From contig JAKTNV010000024.1 of the NCBI GenBank assembly GCA_022747635.1, positions 3,943,665 to 4,007,664 of the forward strand: a stretch of DNA of 64,000 bases, read 5' to 3'. This document shows, one piece after another, positions 46,646 to 57,800 of the stretch; position 1 is the stretch's first letter, and every line of letters begins with the position of its first letter. The translations under genes and the position numbers were made by a program. The notes below the pieces were generated by a model. It searched no databases and was not told where the DNA came from. It was given only the letters and a program-made list of their open reading frames with translations. The stretch is from Hetaerina americana. Lineage: Eukaryota > Arthropoda > Insecta > Odonata > Calopterygidae.

Positions 46646-46974
46646 TAATGGAAAGAACAAGGGAAGATTATTCAAAACTATTGACTCAAAGAAGGGACTA
46701 GATACCTGTATGGAGCGTTAAGAAAACGAGGTAGCATTAAAGCTGTTTTAGGTGTGTATTTGAAAAGAGATGAAAACATTTTTAGAGGTATAGAAGGTGT
46801 TAAGGTAGCGTATTGATAGGGCTGTTAGCAAGTGTGAGGGGGATGATTCAAAGACGGTAAAAACAGCGAATGTTACAAATGTTAATTGTCATTCAAAATC
46901 TGTCGGCCGTTTTATAGAAACGGAGGGTTAAAACTTGCAGCAATCCCTAGGATTTGAATGTGGATGGAAAATAG
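46646..46974. other. Spacer
   Basis: Nothing recognised; translated frames are full of stops. Confidence 0.4.
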
Positions 46975-47267
46975 TCTCTCTCTGTGGGGGGGACCTCCCG
47001 CCCCGTTGGGTCATTTTCCCTACCTGTGTCCTTGGGGGAGGAGACCATTGTATGTTGTATGTCCATGTGGTATTGGAAATACGCCTTCTTACTTTTCAAA
47101 TTCTAGCTTTCACGTTATTGGATACATTTTTACTACATTTTAAGGTGCAATTGTTTTTATTTGATAGTATATGTATTTGCATGCGTGTAAATTGAAAGGG
47201 TTTGTAACCTAACACCCTCCTCCACACGCCCTTGCGGCGGCTTGCGGGGTATTACATATATGTAGAT
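46975..47267 (+). mobile_element. CR1-like LINE 3' UTR and 3' end
   Basis: It starts with the TCTCTGTGGGGG, TCATTTTCCCTACC and GTGTCCTTGGGGG blocks shared with the minus-strand retroposon at 35737-36160. It runs through GATAGTATATGTATTTGCAT, shared with the LINE C-terminal copy near 43340. It ends in CCACACGCCCTTGCGG, GGCTTGCGGGGTATTA and a short TGTAGATG tail. It ties together three repeats of the window as one LINE family. No RT coding is present, so this is a strongly 5'-truncated copy. Confidence 0.7.
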
Positions 47268-49997
47268 GAACTACCCGAAAAGGCAATTGTATGTGTATGG
47301 TCAAAGCATTTAAGAATTTGTGTCGGTACTTCATAAGTCCACAAATGGAAAGGGTAATTTCCAAAAGGCACGGTCTAAAATTTACCTTCACTAGGTAGAC
47401 TTCCTGCAATAGAGACTCCAGTGCCTCACTAAGCCAGAAAAACAAGGGAATCATACAAAGAGCGACCTCAGAGGTCTTCAGTTGGTCGAGTTGGAGAGAG
47501 AGGAGATGGGGGAGAGACCAACCATTCGCTTCTCCACCACCCCTCTATCGTGGGACAAGGGTCATTAGCCGATTCCCCCCTTATTCTCTCCGCTGCAATA
47601 CCTGCGTATCCTGGGTCACGCTCCCTCTTTCCCATGCAGACGGGTCGAGGTCCGGTCACCCCCTCCCTTCTCCCCACTGCGTCATACTCACTGCTACGCC
47701 AATCCCACCCCACCTGTTTTGAAGTAGAGCACCGAGAGCTTCTCTACATCTGACCCCTCCCTCTCTCTCTCTCTGATTGCATTCCAAAATCCTCTTACGG
47801 GGGAAGTCGTTGGAAATACCTCTCAGGATGAAGAGATGTTTATCCGCGGAGTTTCCTCGAAGCTAACAGAACTTAAAATTTTGCCAAACCCCTGAAAACC
47901 GCCCACGATGTAAAAAAACAAGGCAGTGATGGAATTCAAATGAAGGGTTGTGTTAGAATTAAAACGACTAGTGTTTGCTGGATTGACGGTAAGGGCATAA
48001 ATGGGGATAAAGGACTTTATCATCTAATACGCTTAACGTGGAAGCCTGGAAAATTGTGAAATAAGCCATCGTTATATTTTCCCTCATTTCTAAACACGTA
48101 TTCAACTCCGATCGTGCTTTGTCGTTGAAACGGGAAAAAGGCAAAAGAATATAGTCTTCAAACGAAGTACTTTCTTGCGTGGAGCGTCCGGAGTGCAATT
48201 GTACCTATCAATGACGGCAAAAGATATATTTATTTCATTGAAGCTATTAAAAACACTTCCAGATTAATCTATTAAAGCCCTTTAATCACATCTGGCTTTA
48301 CGTACAAGTTTTCAATATTATCTGTTTCCGGAGCATCTCGTGCAGTAAATTTACTTTTATACTATTTATATTCCATCAAATGCATGACAGCGCCATCACG
48401 TATATATTTGTCCTTAAAATTAGTCTTTCCGCGATGACTCAATTCAATCAGAGTGCATTACCATTTTTATTACTTCGCTTTCCATTAGCTTTTGTTTAAA
48501 GTCTAAATATTATCTATATTACAAAGGTGCATTTGTGGAAGTATATACCCAAACAAATACGGTAAATGAAACTTATTTGCCAAAAGATAATAAATATAAT
48601 TATTAAGGTATATATGCATATATTTTATCTTTTACGTGATGCGCATTTAATGCAACTGAATAGTAGAAACCCCGATCGCTATCCTTTTTACTGAGACGTT
48701 ATATAGATTCAGTCGATAGCCGTTAAAAATGCCGAAGATAACGCAAGTTAAAAGAGAGTCTGAAATTTAAAATGAATAAGCTTTGGGCCATGATTCCCGC
48801 GCGATTTTTTCCTCCTCCAAAGTAAGACATGTCTTCCTCCTTAACCTTTGTCAAGATGAGTTAATCTCATTTTATTTTCATGCGACGCCGCTCCGTGCCC
48901 ATTAAAACCTTTTAAAATGGGTTTAAATCACCTTTTCGGGACGTCCTCCGGTTCTCCATCCGCGAGACAGCCGAGCACCACGGCCCACTTGAATCCATTA
49001 GATTGATGAATTCGGGGTAGCCTTCCCTCGAATCTTCTCTCTCCCACCTCCTCCGGGGGGGGGGGAATCTCGGGGAGATGAAGTGGAGGGGTTGGTGGGA
49101 AGATGGGTGAGAAGATATTCGAGGAGGAGAGTGGATGGTGTAAGAAGCTAAGAGACGCGATGGAGCCCGAGGAAGCAGGTCTAAGGGAAGCCAGTGAACC
49201 GAGGAAACAAATGGATGGGGAGATGCAGAGATAGATGTGGGGTGACCCAAGGCTCCCGTCTTGCACCACTTATTTTTACCGTTATTTTTTAGAGACATAT
49301 TCCCCCATATATTGCTGTCTTTCATATTTCCATGGGAATCACTTTTCTCTCCATGGTCTTGACCTTCCTCGTCCCTGTCATCAGGTTTCCATCCGATAAA
49401 TTGAAAAGCTCGTGACATAAATCTTGGCAGTTTCTTAAAAGGCAAGAACGGCATCCTTAAATTATTTATCATCTTGAGCGCCAAGGAAATGACGAAAGGC
49501 CATTTTGGAATCAAGAATATCGGTTTTCTTTAGAGTTGGAGAACTTTCTCATTTTAATCCGGGTCTCCTTGGTGAGTCCTTTTATCGGTCCTGTCAAAAT
49601 ACGTCCCATTTCTATAACTTAGGAGCGCCTTAAGTATAAATCACGTCTGGGAAACTATAACGAATACTGAAAGTTATTTCCCGAAAATCATGCTAAATGA
49701 CGTAAAAATGGAGCTTAAAATTTTATTTACAAAGAATTTTGTTTTTTCAATCAGTTCACTTCCTTCATCATTTATGACGCAAATGTTGTCAAAGTGAAAA
49801 CCCTTCCAATAAATATGAAAACTATATTGATAACAGATAATAGCAGCGTAACATTGCATCTAAAAAGAATACATGATAATTTAATTGCCATCCATGCATT
49901 GCCATTCCGTAGTATTGGCTAGTTTTGGCGCACTTTCTTCATATGTAAGGAAAGCGCCGAGCTGAGTGATTCCATCATCGCTTATCGATCAAATATA
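47268..49997. other. Non-coding stretch
   Basis: GC-richer patches at 47460-47780 and 48890-49270 contain overlapping frames (for example 48912-49514 minus, 200 codons; 48928-49269 minus) of low-complexity Pro/Ser content with no domain. A short CT repeat lies at 47759-47774. The rest is AT-rich. Confidence 0.4.
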
Positions 49998-50748
49998 CGA
50001 GGGTCATCCGGAAAGTAGTACCCGTTCGTGAAATAAAGACAAAAGTAAATATTAACAAATATAAAAAATTTTATTTGAAAGAGGATACTTTAAACTACTT
50101 CTCAACATTATCTCCAAGCAAATTAAGGCATTTGTCATAACGTGTGACAAGTTTCTGTATTCCTGCTGCATAGTCCTTCGCCGCCAGCTCATTGAGATAC
50201 GCGAGGGACCCATCTTGCACAAATTTTTGCATAATGCAGATGGTGTTTAACAATTTCATGAACAATTGTTCGAGAAACATTGGGAAAATGCTCACAGATG
50301 TCATCAATTGTGACGCGCCGATCGTTCCTCACGAATTCGTCAACTGAGCTCACCAGTTGGTCTGTAATGACAGACGGTCTCCCCGAACGCTCATCGTCGT
50401 GTGTGTTCCCCCTCCCCATGTTGAAGTTGCGACACCACCGCCGAACAGACGACTCGTCCATTACATTGTCTCCATACACCTCCTTTAATTGGCGATGAAT
50501 ATCACATGGGCGAACGTTTCTTGCATTGAGGAATTTAATCACTGCCCTCACTTCACAACTGGCGGCGTTCTCAATTTTTTTAAACATTGTAAACAATCAC
50601 AGAAACAACACAGGCAATGCTAGCGTCACGCAACTTGGCTCAGAGAAGGCAGACAAGCCACTGAAGCTATCTGACCTCGTCCAGCGGCTACTCGCGTCGT
50701 CAGCACTTCATGCGGCACGAACGGGTACTACTTTCCGGATGACCCTCG
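49998..50748 (-). mobile_element. Young internally deleted mariner with perfect 33-bp TIRs
   Basis: Both ends are identical 33-base inverted repeats (49998-50030 and 50716-50748, beginning CGAGGGTCATCCGGAAAGTA) and are flanked by TA on each side (49996-49997, 50749-50750). The element is 751 bp, while intact relatives are about 1.3 kb. The minus strand encodes the transposase N-terminus and its last 40-odd residues with the catalytic middle removed. Perfect TIRs after insertion imply a recent arrival. A transposase from an intact relative elsewhere in the genome could recognise these ends. Confidence 0.93.
50189..50596 (-). CDS. Truncated mariner transposase, DNA-binding domain only
   Basis: A 135-codon open frame starting at the transposase's natural N-terminus (MFTMFKKIENAASCEVR). 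It contains the two helix-turn-helix units: residues about 12-58 (FLNARNVRPCDIHRQLKEVY to SSVRRWCRNF) and about 85-120 (RRVTIDDICEHFPNVSRTIV), joined by the linker with ERSGRPS. It stops soon after the family motif KICARWVPR. The catalytic D,D34D core is absent. The residual C-terminus (GIQKLVTRYDKCLNLLGDN) continues in another phase down to about 50097, past the deletion junction near 50205-50215. In the family this part binds the TIRs. If expressed, it could bind but not cut. There are no internal stops, so the frame is preserved. Confidence 0.85.
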   Translation of the reverse strand: MFTMFKKIENAASCEVRAVIKFLNARNVRPCDIHRQLKEVYGDNVMDESSVRRWCRNFNMGRGNTHDDERSGRPSVITDQLVSSVDEFVRNDRRVTIDDICEHFPNVSRTIVHEIVKHHLHYAKICARWVPRVSQ

Positions 50749-50750
50749 TA

Positions 50751-51385
50751 ATATCATGGCTCAACACCAGCCAATGTATTTACTTCTGTGGCGCTATTTA
50801 CTACAGTTTACAGTTAATTTACTCCGAAAATTTAGATTCTCTAAGAGATAGCCCACAGAAAATGCAACGTTTGCGCTCTTCTTTTAAATAAAAATTTTTC
50901 TCATTAACTTTCGAGTCATCTATCGCGGTAATTATCCAAAATAATTTATAATGGGTTGCTGCAGCCCTCCTCTCTTTCTTTTTTCAAACCACCGCCTTTA
51001 CCAACCCCTCAAAGGTTTTCCTTGCAGCATCTCACTCAATTTCGCAAACGTACTTTTCTCATAGTCATTTTATTTCTCTCCTATTGTCTTTCTAATAAAT
51101 CTATTGTGTCAAGATCAGCCCAATCAATCTCAGTCATCTTTTCCTTGTCTGCACTTCATTCCATTCTTTCATCATCTATTGTTCCATATAGTTCTTCACT
51201 TTATTCGTCCGATTCAAATTCACATCTACATGTTTATAGAACAGGGCAAAATCTGACCGTGTAGTCTCATTTGTGTTTGTGTGTATATATATATATATGT
51301 GGGTGTACATTTCTCCATACAAATATATATATATATACATAAACATTTATATACATGTATATATATGTAGAAATATACATACATA
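50751..51385. other. Non-coding stretch
   Basis: No recognised gene. The frame 50956-51264 (102 codons) is Ser/Leu/Phe-rich without motif. TA/TG microsatellite begins at about 51280. Confidence 0.4.
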
Positions 51386-51392
51386 TAGATGT

Positions 51393-51454
<62 letters not shown>

Positions 51455-51461
51455 ACATCTA
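51386..51461. repeat. 76-bp perfect palindrome: TAGATGTAGAT-(AT)n-ATCTACATCTA
   Basis: An uninterrupted AT run is bracketed by TAGATGTAGAT on the left and its exact reverse complement on the right. The right bracket is the tail of the CR1-like LINE 3' end that follows. The left bracket is the same tail motif in opposite sense. Confidence 0.9.
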
Positions 51462-51545
51462 CATAATACCCCGCAAGCCGCCGCAAGGGCGTGTGGCGGG
51501 AGTGATTGGTCACCACCCGTAAAACGGAACAAAACCACATGCTAA
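51453..51545 (-). mobile_element. CR1-like LINE 3' end
   Basis: The minus strand reads GCATGTGGTTTTGTTCCGTT, GGTGACCAATCACTCC, CGCCACACGCCCTTGCGG, GGCTTGCGGGGTATTATG and a TAGATGTAGAT tail. These are the same blocks in the same order as 40737-40845. Confidence 0.75.
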
Positions 51546-51549
51546 CCAA

Positions 51550-51550
<1 letters not shown>

Positions 51551-51582
<32 letters not shown>

Positions 51583-51590
51583 TATACATA
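51551..51590. repeat. (TA)n microsatellite
   Basis: A TA run with single TATG and TACA interruptions, lying beside the LINE fragment. Confidence 0.9.
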
Positions 51591-54284
51591 TGAATATATG
51601 TATAAATGAATATACTACTAAGTAGTCCTAATTCTTTGTTTGTTCTTTTAGAGTACCTTGTAATTTGAAACGGCCAGTCAAAGCTGTCTCTCATTAGCAG
51701 TGTTGCGGATGCTTTAATTCAGTCGTTGAAATTATTTTACCGAGAATTCTCCTTTGTCAAACAGGATTATTTTTTAGGAAAATTATTCTTGTTTAATTCT
51801 TGCATGACTGGATAAGAGCCATGGCCTCGTTGTCGTCTTGCAATCAATTTGACTTACGGATAAATAGCATGGATTTGGAAAGGTTTGGGAGGGCGAGAGA
51901 GAGAGAGAGTGAGAGAGGGAATCGTACATGCGGGTAAAAATTATGAAAACAAAGAGGTAGAAAGACTGTCGCTCCCATGCGTTCGACCACACATTCCATC
52001 CGATGGCCGTGACAACAGCTCACCGTGACAACTCCATGGTCTCCTCTTCCCTCCCACCGTCCGCCCACTCTCCCTCTCTCCCGCATCCCGCACATACCCT
52101 TCCCCTGGACGCTGCACCCACATCCCCGCTTCCTTTCTCATGAACTAACCCAGGAAAAGAGAGAAGAGATGGAGAGGTTATTCTTTCTGCACCCCAGTAA
52201 CGCCGAGCCTGTTCGTGCGTGCAGTTGGGTGAACGTGTGTGTGTGTGTTCCTCCCTTCTGCTCGACATCACCCCCCTCACCCGTGATCGGAGAGACCAAC
52301 ACTCCCCCCTCAATCTTCAAAAAATGTTCACTCGCCCATGTCCAGCGGTTTCCCTCCTCCCCCACCCTGCTTCCCGCCATACCCTCCTCCACCCCCTCAC
52401 TCAACCATTCCAAATCCGATAATGCATATCCCGACGACTGTCCATATTCCTTGTTTGATGGAGAGTTCTCCGGGGCGTGCATCGCTTCCACATTCCGACC
52501 AACGCGACGCTCGAAGCCAGTTGCCAGGCTCTACGCCGCCCGACTCTTGCCCTACGGGTTCGCCATTTACGCAGTTGGTCTCACGCAGTTTACCCCCTTT
52601 CCGCTCCGGCATCGTCCGATCCTCTCCTTTGTTTACGCTAGTCTCCAGCTGCCATTACATCCATTTCCTAATACTCCCATTTGTTTGAACGACTGTTAAC
52701 ATGCCATTGGTTCATCAAAAGTATAAGAGCTGAAGACCTTGAGTTCGAAATCTGCTACTAAAACGTTTCCTGTCTTTCCTGAAAGTGTGATGAAAGAGTT
52801 GAGAGTTTCATGCCATGCAGTACTCTTCTCCTAAGAGCTCCATGAGATGGAAGTGCTGAGCTCTATTCTACTTACTTGTAACAGCGTACGTGTGTGGTGA
52901 AAATGCACGTGCGTGGTTTTATGGTAGAAACAGATTAATTTCAAGCATCTATACAAATTAATGTCACGCCCTAATACTCGTGTTTCTTTTAATACTTCGA
53001 ATTCCTTTTTTTTAATTCAGCTGATATAGCATTGCTTTATGGTAAACAGAGAACTATTAGACTTAGCTATTAGTATACTGATAACATATTTCCCGGTATT
53101 GCAGCTTCCTATTTTTAACCTTACTGCATTAGTGAGAGGGATGGGAGATATATTTTATTATGGCGACGATTAATATGGAATAAACATTTTTAAATGACCT
53201 TCAGATAAGTGAAATTTCAGATACTATTTAGCGCTATTTTCATTGATTTAGTCCGACGACTGAATTTTTCACAAAACCGGTGACTGAAATATGAAATAAT
53301 AACCTTAAAAACTAGTCTCTGTCTCGCCCCATAGGCCAAGATGAGATTAATCTCAGAAAGCTTATGAAAGATACTGGAATGTCATTTATAATGGTAATAA
53401 AATGTAAGTCATATTCATTCGGTGACAATAATCTAACGCAAAACGCAAAACTTCATTGGGATACACGGCCAATCTTTCATTGATGCTGTCCACTTTCCTA
53501 GTTAACTAAAAATCACATATCCTTCTTCTCTCTGTTTCTCTCTTCTCAACACTCTGCAATAAATACTGCCCATTCCCCTATTTCCCTCATACATTTACGA
53601 ATACAAGTATGTCTGCTTTCCCCTTCCGTTGTACTCAATTTAATCCTCACGAACTCCTTTTCCCCTGTTTACTCTTGGAAGGCATTCACGAACACTCATC
53701 TCTACGGATATCCACTTCTCTTTTCTTTAAATTTTCCATTTAACACTATCTGAGATACAATTTAGTGGAATAAATAATTTGGCCAATCCAATTAATTAGT
53801 TCCATCGGTGGTAGTAGACTAGGATTTATTTAGGTGCGCCGACTATTACGGTGATTTAGCACCTCTCACAACCCCATAATTTTATAAGATAAGGTAATAA
53901 ATTAGAAGCGATTAACGCATTATCAATAAAAATGGTAATATTCATGTGATTAACTTTTTTAGAGTGCATGGTGAGACAAATAATTGTATGGTGGAAACAT
54001 GATTGGGATTGTGCATTCCTTTGGTTATACTAGAGCAGTTTGCCCTAGTCCGAATGTATGCTCATTACTGAACTGGCTCTGAAAGCTCCGATCGCTAATC
54101 GCAGACCTGAATTGTGCACCGTCGCTATGGTTTTAGATGATACTTTCGCCCAGACGAGTAAACAAATGAGCAAATTATCAGCATATTTCAAATTTGAATG
54201 GCTGAAGGTGCGTAAAATATTTAGAGTTTTTAAACACCCATCTCTTGAAAAGCAAACATTTTAATGCCAATTTAATTGGTAGTC
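51591..54284. other. Non-coding stretch with GC/pyrimidine patch 51990-52690
   Basis: In the patch, plus frame 52025-52699 (224 codons) and minus frames of 97 and 117 codons overlap. The product is Pro/Ser-rich with no domain, so these are not called genes. A GA repeat lies at 51894-51912 and a TG repeat at about 52232-52250. The rest, 52700-54284, is AT-rich and unrecognised. Confidence 0.4.
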
Positions 54285-54867
54285 TGAATGTTCAAGGAAG
54301 GCCGGGAGCCCATCGAAGGCGAGCACCGCGTCGGACGCCCGACGACCGCTCGAACCGATGCTCAGGTGGCCAAAGTGAAAAAAGTTTTGGACTTTGACAG
54401 GGGTTTGACCATCGCCCTTATTAGTGAGGAGACCGGCCTTTCAGTCGGAACCGTCCCCACCATTGTAAGAGAGGATCTTGCGATGAGGAAAGTGTGCCGG
54501 TGCTGGTGCCGAAAGCCTTGAGCGAGGAACAAAAACTGTCGCGGGTGGAAATTTTGCAACAAAGTTTGGAATGCGTCCAGGAAGATGAGGTTTTCTCAAC
54601 AACGTTATTGCCTCAAAGGATAGCTCAAAATGGGCTCAAAGGATATCGGTTCGACTCCATCGAGGTGGTTCAAACGGCGACGACAAAGGTTCTCAACAGT
54701 ATTCCGGAAACCGACTTCCAGTGGGCTTTTGACGAGTGGCAGACGCGCCGGACTAAGTGTATCGATGGAGGAGGGATGTATTTTGAAGATTATTAAGTAA
54801 CTGTAATGATAGCTGCAATAATTTTTTATTTTTGAAACAAGTCCCGTTACTTGATGTACGGACCCTG
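54285..54867 (+). mobile_element. Internally deleted mariner, 5' end missing
   Basis: The 3' end is mariner-like: GTCCCGTTACTTGATGTACG then GACCCTG at 54841-54867, reversing to CAGGGTCCGTACATCAAG. No matching left end is found, and the coding part begins inside the first HTH region. The length of about 580 bp shows large losses. It is a different subfamily from 49998-50748, judging by both its end sequence and its protein. Confidence 0.7.
54288..54796 (+). pseudogene. Mariner transposase pseudogene, core deleted
   Basis: First phase (54288-54521): KEGREPIEGEHRVGRPTTAR, then DRGLTIALISEETGLSVGTV and LAMRKV, which are the end of HTH 1, the linker and HTH 2. A frameshift near 54500 moves the family motif (PVLVPKALSEEQK, normally W/L-VPK-L-EEQK) into the second phase (54494-54796). 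There the sequence jumps directly to the transposase C-terminus: YRFDSIEVVQTATTKVLNSI, PETDFQWAFDEWQTRRTKCI and DGGGMYFEDY. The whole D,D34D catalytic core between them is missing. Not functional. Confidence 0.85.
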
Positions 54868-57800
54868 TGTCTCTATTTCCTCTATATTCCTCATTCACCT
54901 GGCACCCCGCTGGCAACCTGACCCCATTGTCCTGGGCATAGAGACGAGATACAGCTTACCAATTCTGACCCTAAAAAACTGGAGAGAAAAAATTCTGGTT
55001 AAACATGGGTAAATTCCCCCTTAACCTCCACTTGTGAAACGTGCGAAAAAATGTATGTCGCCAAACTACCGTATGCCCCTAACCATATCGAAAAAAAATG
55101 ATAATGCCATGTGGACGCATGAAAAAGGCCTCCTGATTTTAGTTATCTGTGCCGACCAAATGATCGATAGTCGATCTACTGGGCCAAAAACCAAATTAAA
55201 CGTTAGGAAGATTTTATCTCGTCAAGTAACAATTTACCCGGCGATTCAGCATCATCTACATGAGTTTGCAGAGGCAAACAGTCAGAAATACAGTAACAGT
55301 TGTTCGTAACTCCTTATTTTCTTCCCCGGCTAAGGGATTGGAATCAAGACAAATTCCCTCCGCTGACATGGAACCCTCCTTCCCGCAGTTGTTTAAAGGT
55401 AGCTAAAACATCATGGAGAGATGCCTCTTATGCTAGATAAGATGCCTCTAAGATAGTTCTTCCATATAAGAAAAGAATTTGCCTCTCCGGACTAACCCAC
55501 CCTCCATGGAACCTCATATGGGACGCCGCCTGATACGTCACCAGGGCTGATCAAAGGGATATAGCACCAGTGGCACAGTTTCCCGCTTCAAAGATGATCT
55601 CCGACTCACCGACCCCTCTAACCATGTACACCCTAGACCTTACCTTCGCTGGCCCCCGCGCCAACAGCACCCAACAACGTGAACTTGTGCGTCACGAAAT
55701 AAGTACAAATAGGACTTTGGACTTTTCATTGGCTAATGATGGTGATCAATAACCGGTAGCCGCGGGGCGTCCCGCCTCTCCTCCTTTACCACCGACTCAT
55801 TAGCCTCCCTCGCAACCCTCAGGAACCAGCGCATCCGCGTGCACTTCCCAGTACCTTTCCTCCACCCCACTCCCCTCTTTTGTCCTCCCTCCCCATAGTT
55901 TCACCCAACCCCGCCCCCACAAAGCTGCCTCCTCCGCCGCCACTAAATATGACGTCGACTGCATCCAGGGAGTGAGGGGCTTTCCTCTTTCCTTCATCAC
56001 TACTACGCCGCATCGCTACGCGGCTTTTTGCCCCGACCCCCTCGTCGCTCCCTGCCCTCCGAACCCATCCGGCCAGATCGCCTTCCCACCCTTTCATAAG
56101 GCACGCCCCCTCAGTTCCTGATCTCACAGACGGCAGTATTCGTTCGGGCTCTATCTATCCGTTTCTCTCGAAATGCACCTGAACACTATAGGCAGCCACA
56201 CACAAACACAACATGACTCGGTGGCCGTCGTCCATCGCGGCTCGTCAGAAGCGCATTTCGGAGTAGCACGACCCTGCGATACTGGAGATAATAACTGTGG
56301 GCAGTGGAAATGTGGCCTCATGTATTTCAGCTATTTTTTATCTTTTGATTCCCTTATTTCTTTTTCTTTTTTTTTCTCAGACTGATCTCACGATAGTATG
56401 TCCGGCATTACCATCTTTCATTTTGCTCCTCAAATATTCTCTGTCAAGGGTTCCCTCTCTCCCTCAGCACATCTTGCCCTCCTCCCTTAACTTGCGTCTA
56501 TCTATTTTGGTTTTTCCCATGACTTCCGATTTCTCATCCACTACTGCAGAATATTAGTCTTCTCTCCCGCTCCACGTGCCCTACACCTCAGCCTTTTTGT
56601 ATCATTCCTCCATTACTTTTCTTTGACCAACTAAGTTGTTATCCTTGTTTAAATACTTCTATTATTAAAAAAATACACCACGTTGAGATAAGAGCTCACT
56701 GGCCGTCCTATATGAAAGGAAAATAACTTCAGTGGTATAGCAATAGGAGAAATCAAACGTGATCAAATACGCGTAAGAAGATGTAATGGGAAGCGAGGGA
56801 GAGAAAATAAGCATTTCAAGCACCAAAAAGTATAGCAAAGAAGTTAAAACTTTATTATTTGATCAATCGATTGAAATCAGTCTTGAGACATTGAGAAAAA
56901 TCTCGCCCCTCCAACGTTTACGTCATATTTTTTTCCCTTTTTCCCTCTGCTTGGGAAGGGAAGGTGCTCCCCCTGCACCACCCTCCTGTGTCCGCCCCTG
57001 CGGTCCGACGACCCGCCATCCGCGGCGCGGTACCGCTCCGTCACCAACACATTCGCAGCACATGTCGAAAGCTTCGTGTCTGCATGACGACTCTCTCCCT
57101 CCCTTACTTAGTGCAACACTCTCCATCATACGTGCATCTCTCCACTCCTCTCTCTCCAGCCCCCCCCCCGGCGGCCTCGCTCGCTTCCTGATCTTTCTCA
57201 ATGGACTTTGGGGGTGGGCTCGTTCGAGTTGTCCACTGATCCTTTTCAATTTTTGTTGTCAGATTTTTTCGCGCACAATATTTTTTCCTCCGGTCGAGTG
57301 ATATGAGGGGGGTTAGGATACGGGGTGGGGAGGGAGGACGATCGTGATATGGTGGGATGAGAAGGGTGTTTCCGTGGGTTTTTTTTCAGTGTACTGATGC
57401 GGGGGTTAAGGGAAGAGGGTGGGAGGTTGCCGGCCGTCGCTGCATTCGTGACAAATGAAGCGCGATTCGCGACCGCCCCGTAAATTTCGTTAGAGCTCAT
57501 TGGAAAGTTTTGGATTTCGCGGATTTGGTGAAATGATCGAGTGCGATTCCTTTTTTTTTCTTCTCTCGCCGAATTCGAATGCGGTGGATAGTGCCAAAAT
57601 ATTGGCGTTTGCGCTTGCTCACCGCGGCTACACTTCTGATGCTAGTAGGACATAATCCATCTGCCCTTACAATTAAATTATTTTAATTATCTCAACTCTA
57701 TCTCTTTCCGAATTGAAAAATGTGATAAAATTCTTTTTCCCTGACTCGTATCAAATTCTTCCGTCATTTTTTTTTGATGAAGTGTATTTAGTCACGCAAA

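Noticed and set aside
48912..49514. 200-codon minus-strand frame
   Set aside because: Middle part is Ser/Pro low complexity with a second overlapping frame; no domain and no initiation or splice context that stands out.
52025..52699. 224-codon plus-strand frame
   Set aside because: Pro/Ser-rich product in a pyrimidine patch with overlapping frames on both strands; no motif.
55310..55440. Possible LINE C-terminus (YFLPRLRDWNQ)
   Set aside because: Only one short motif resembles the family, and the upstream residues do not fit a reverse-transcriptase tail.
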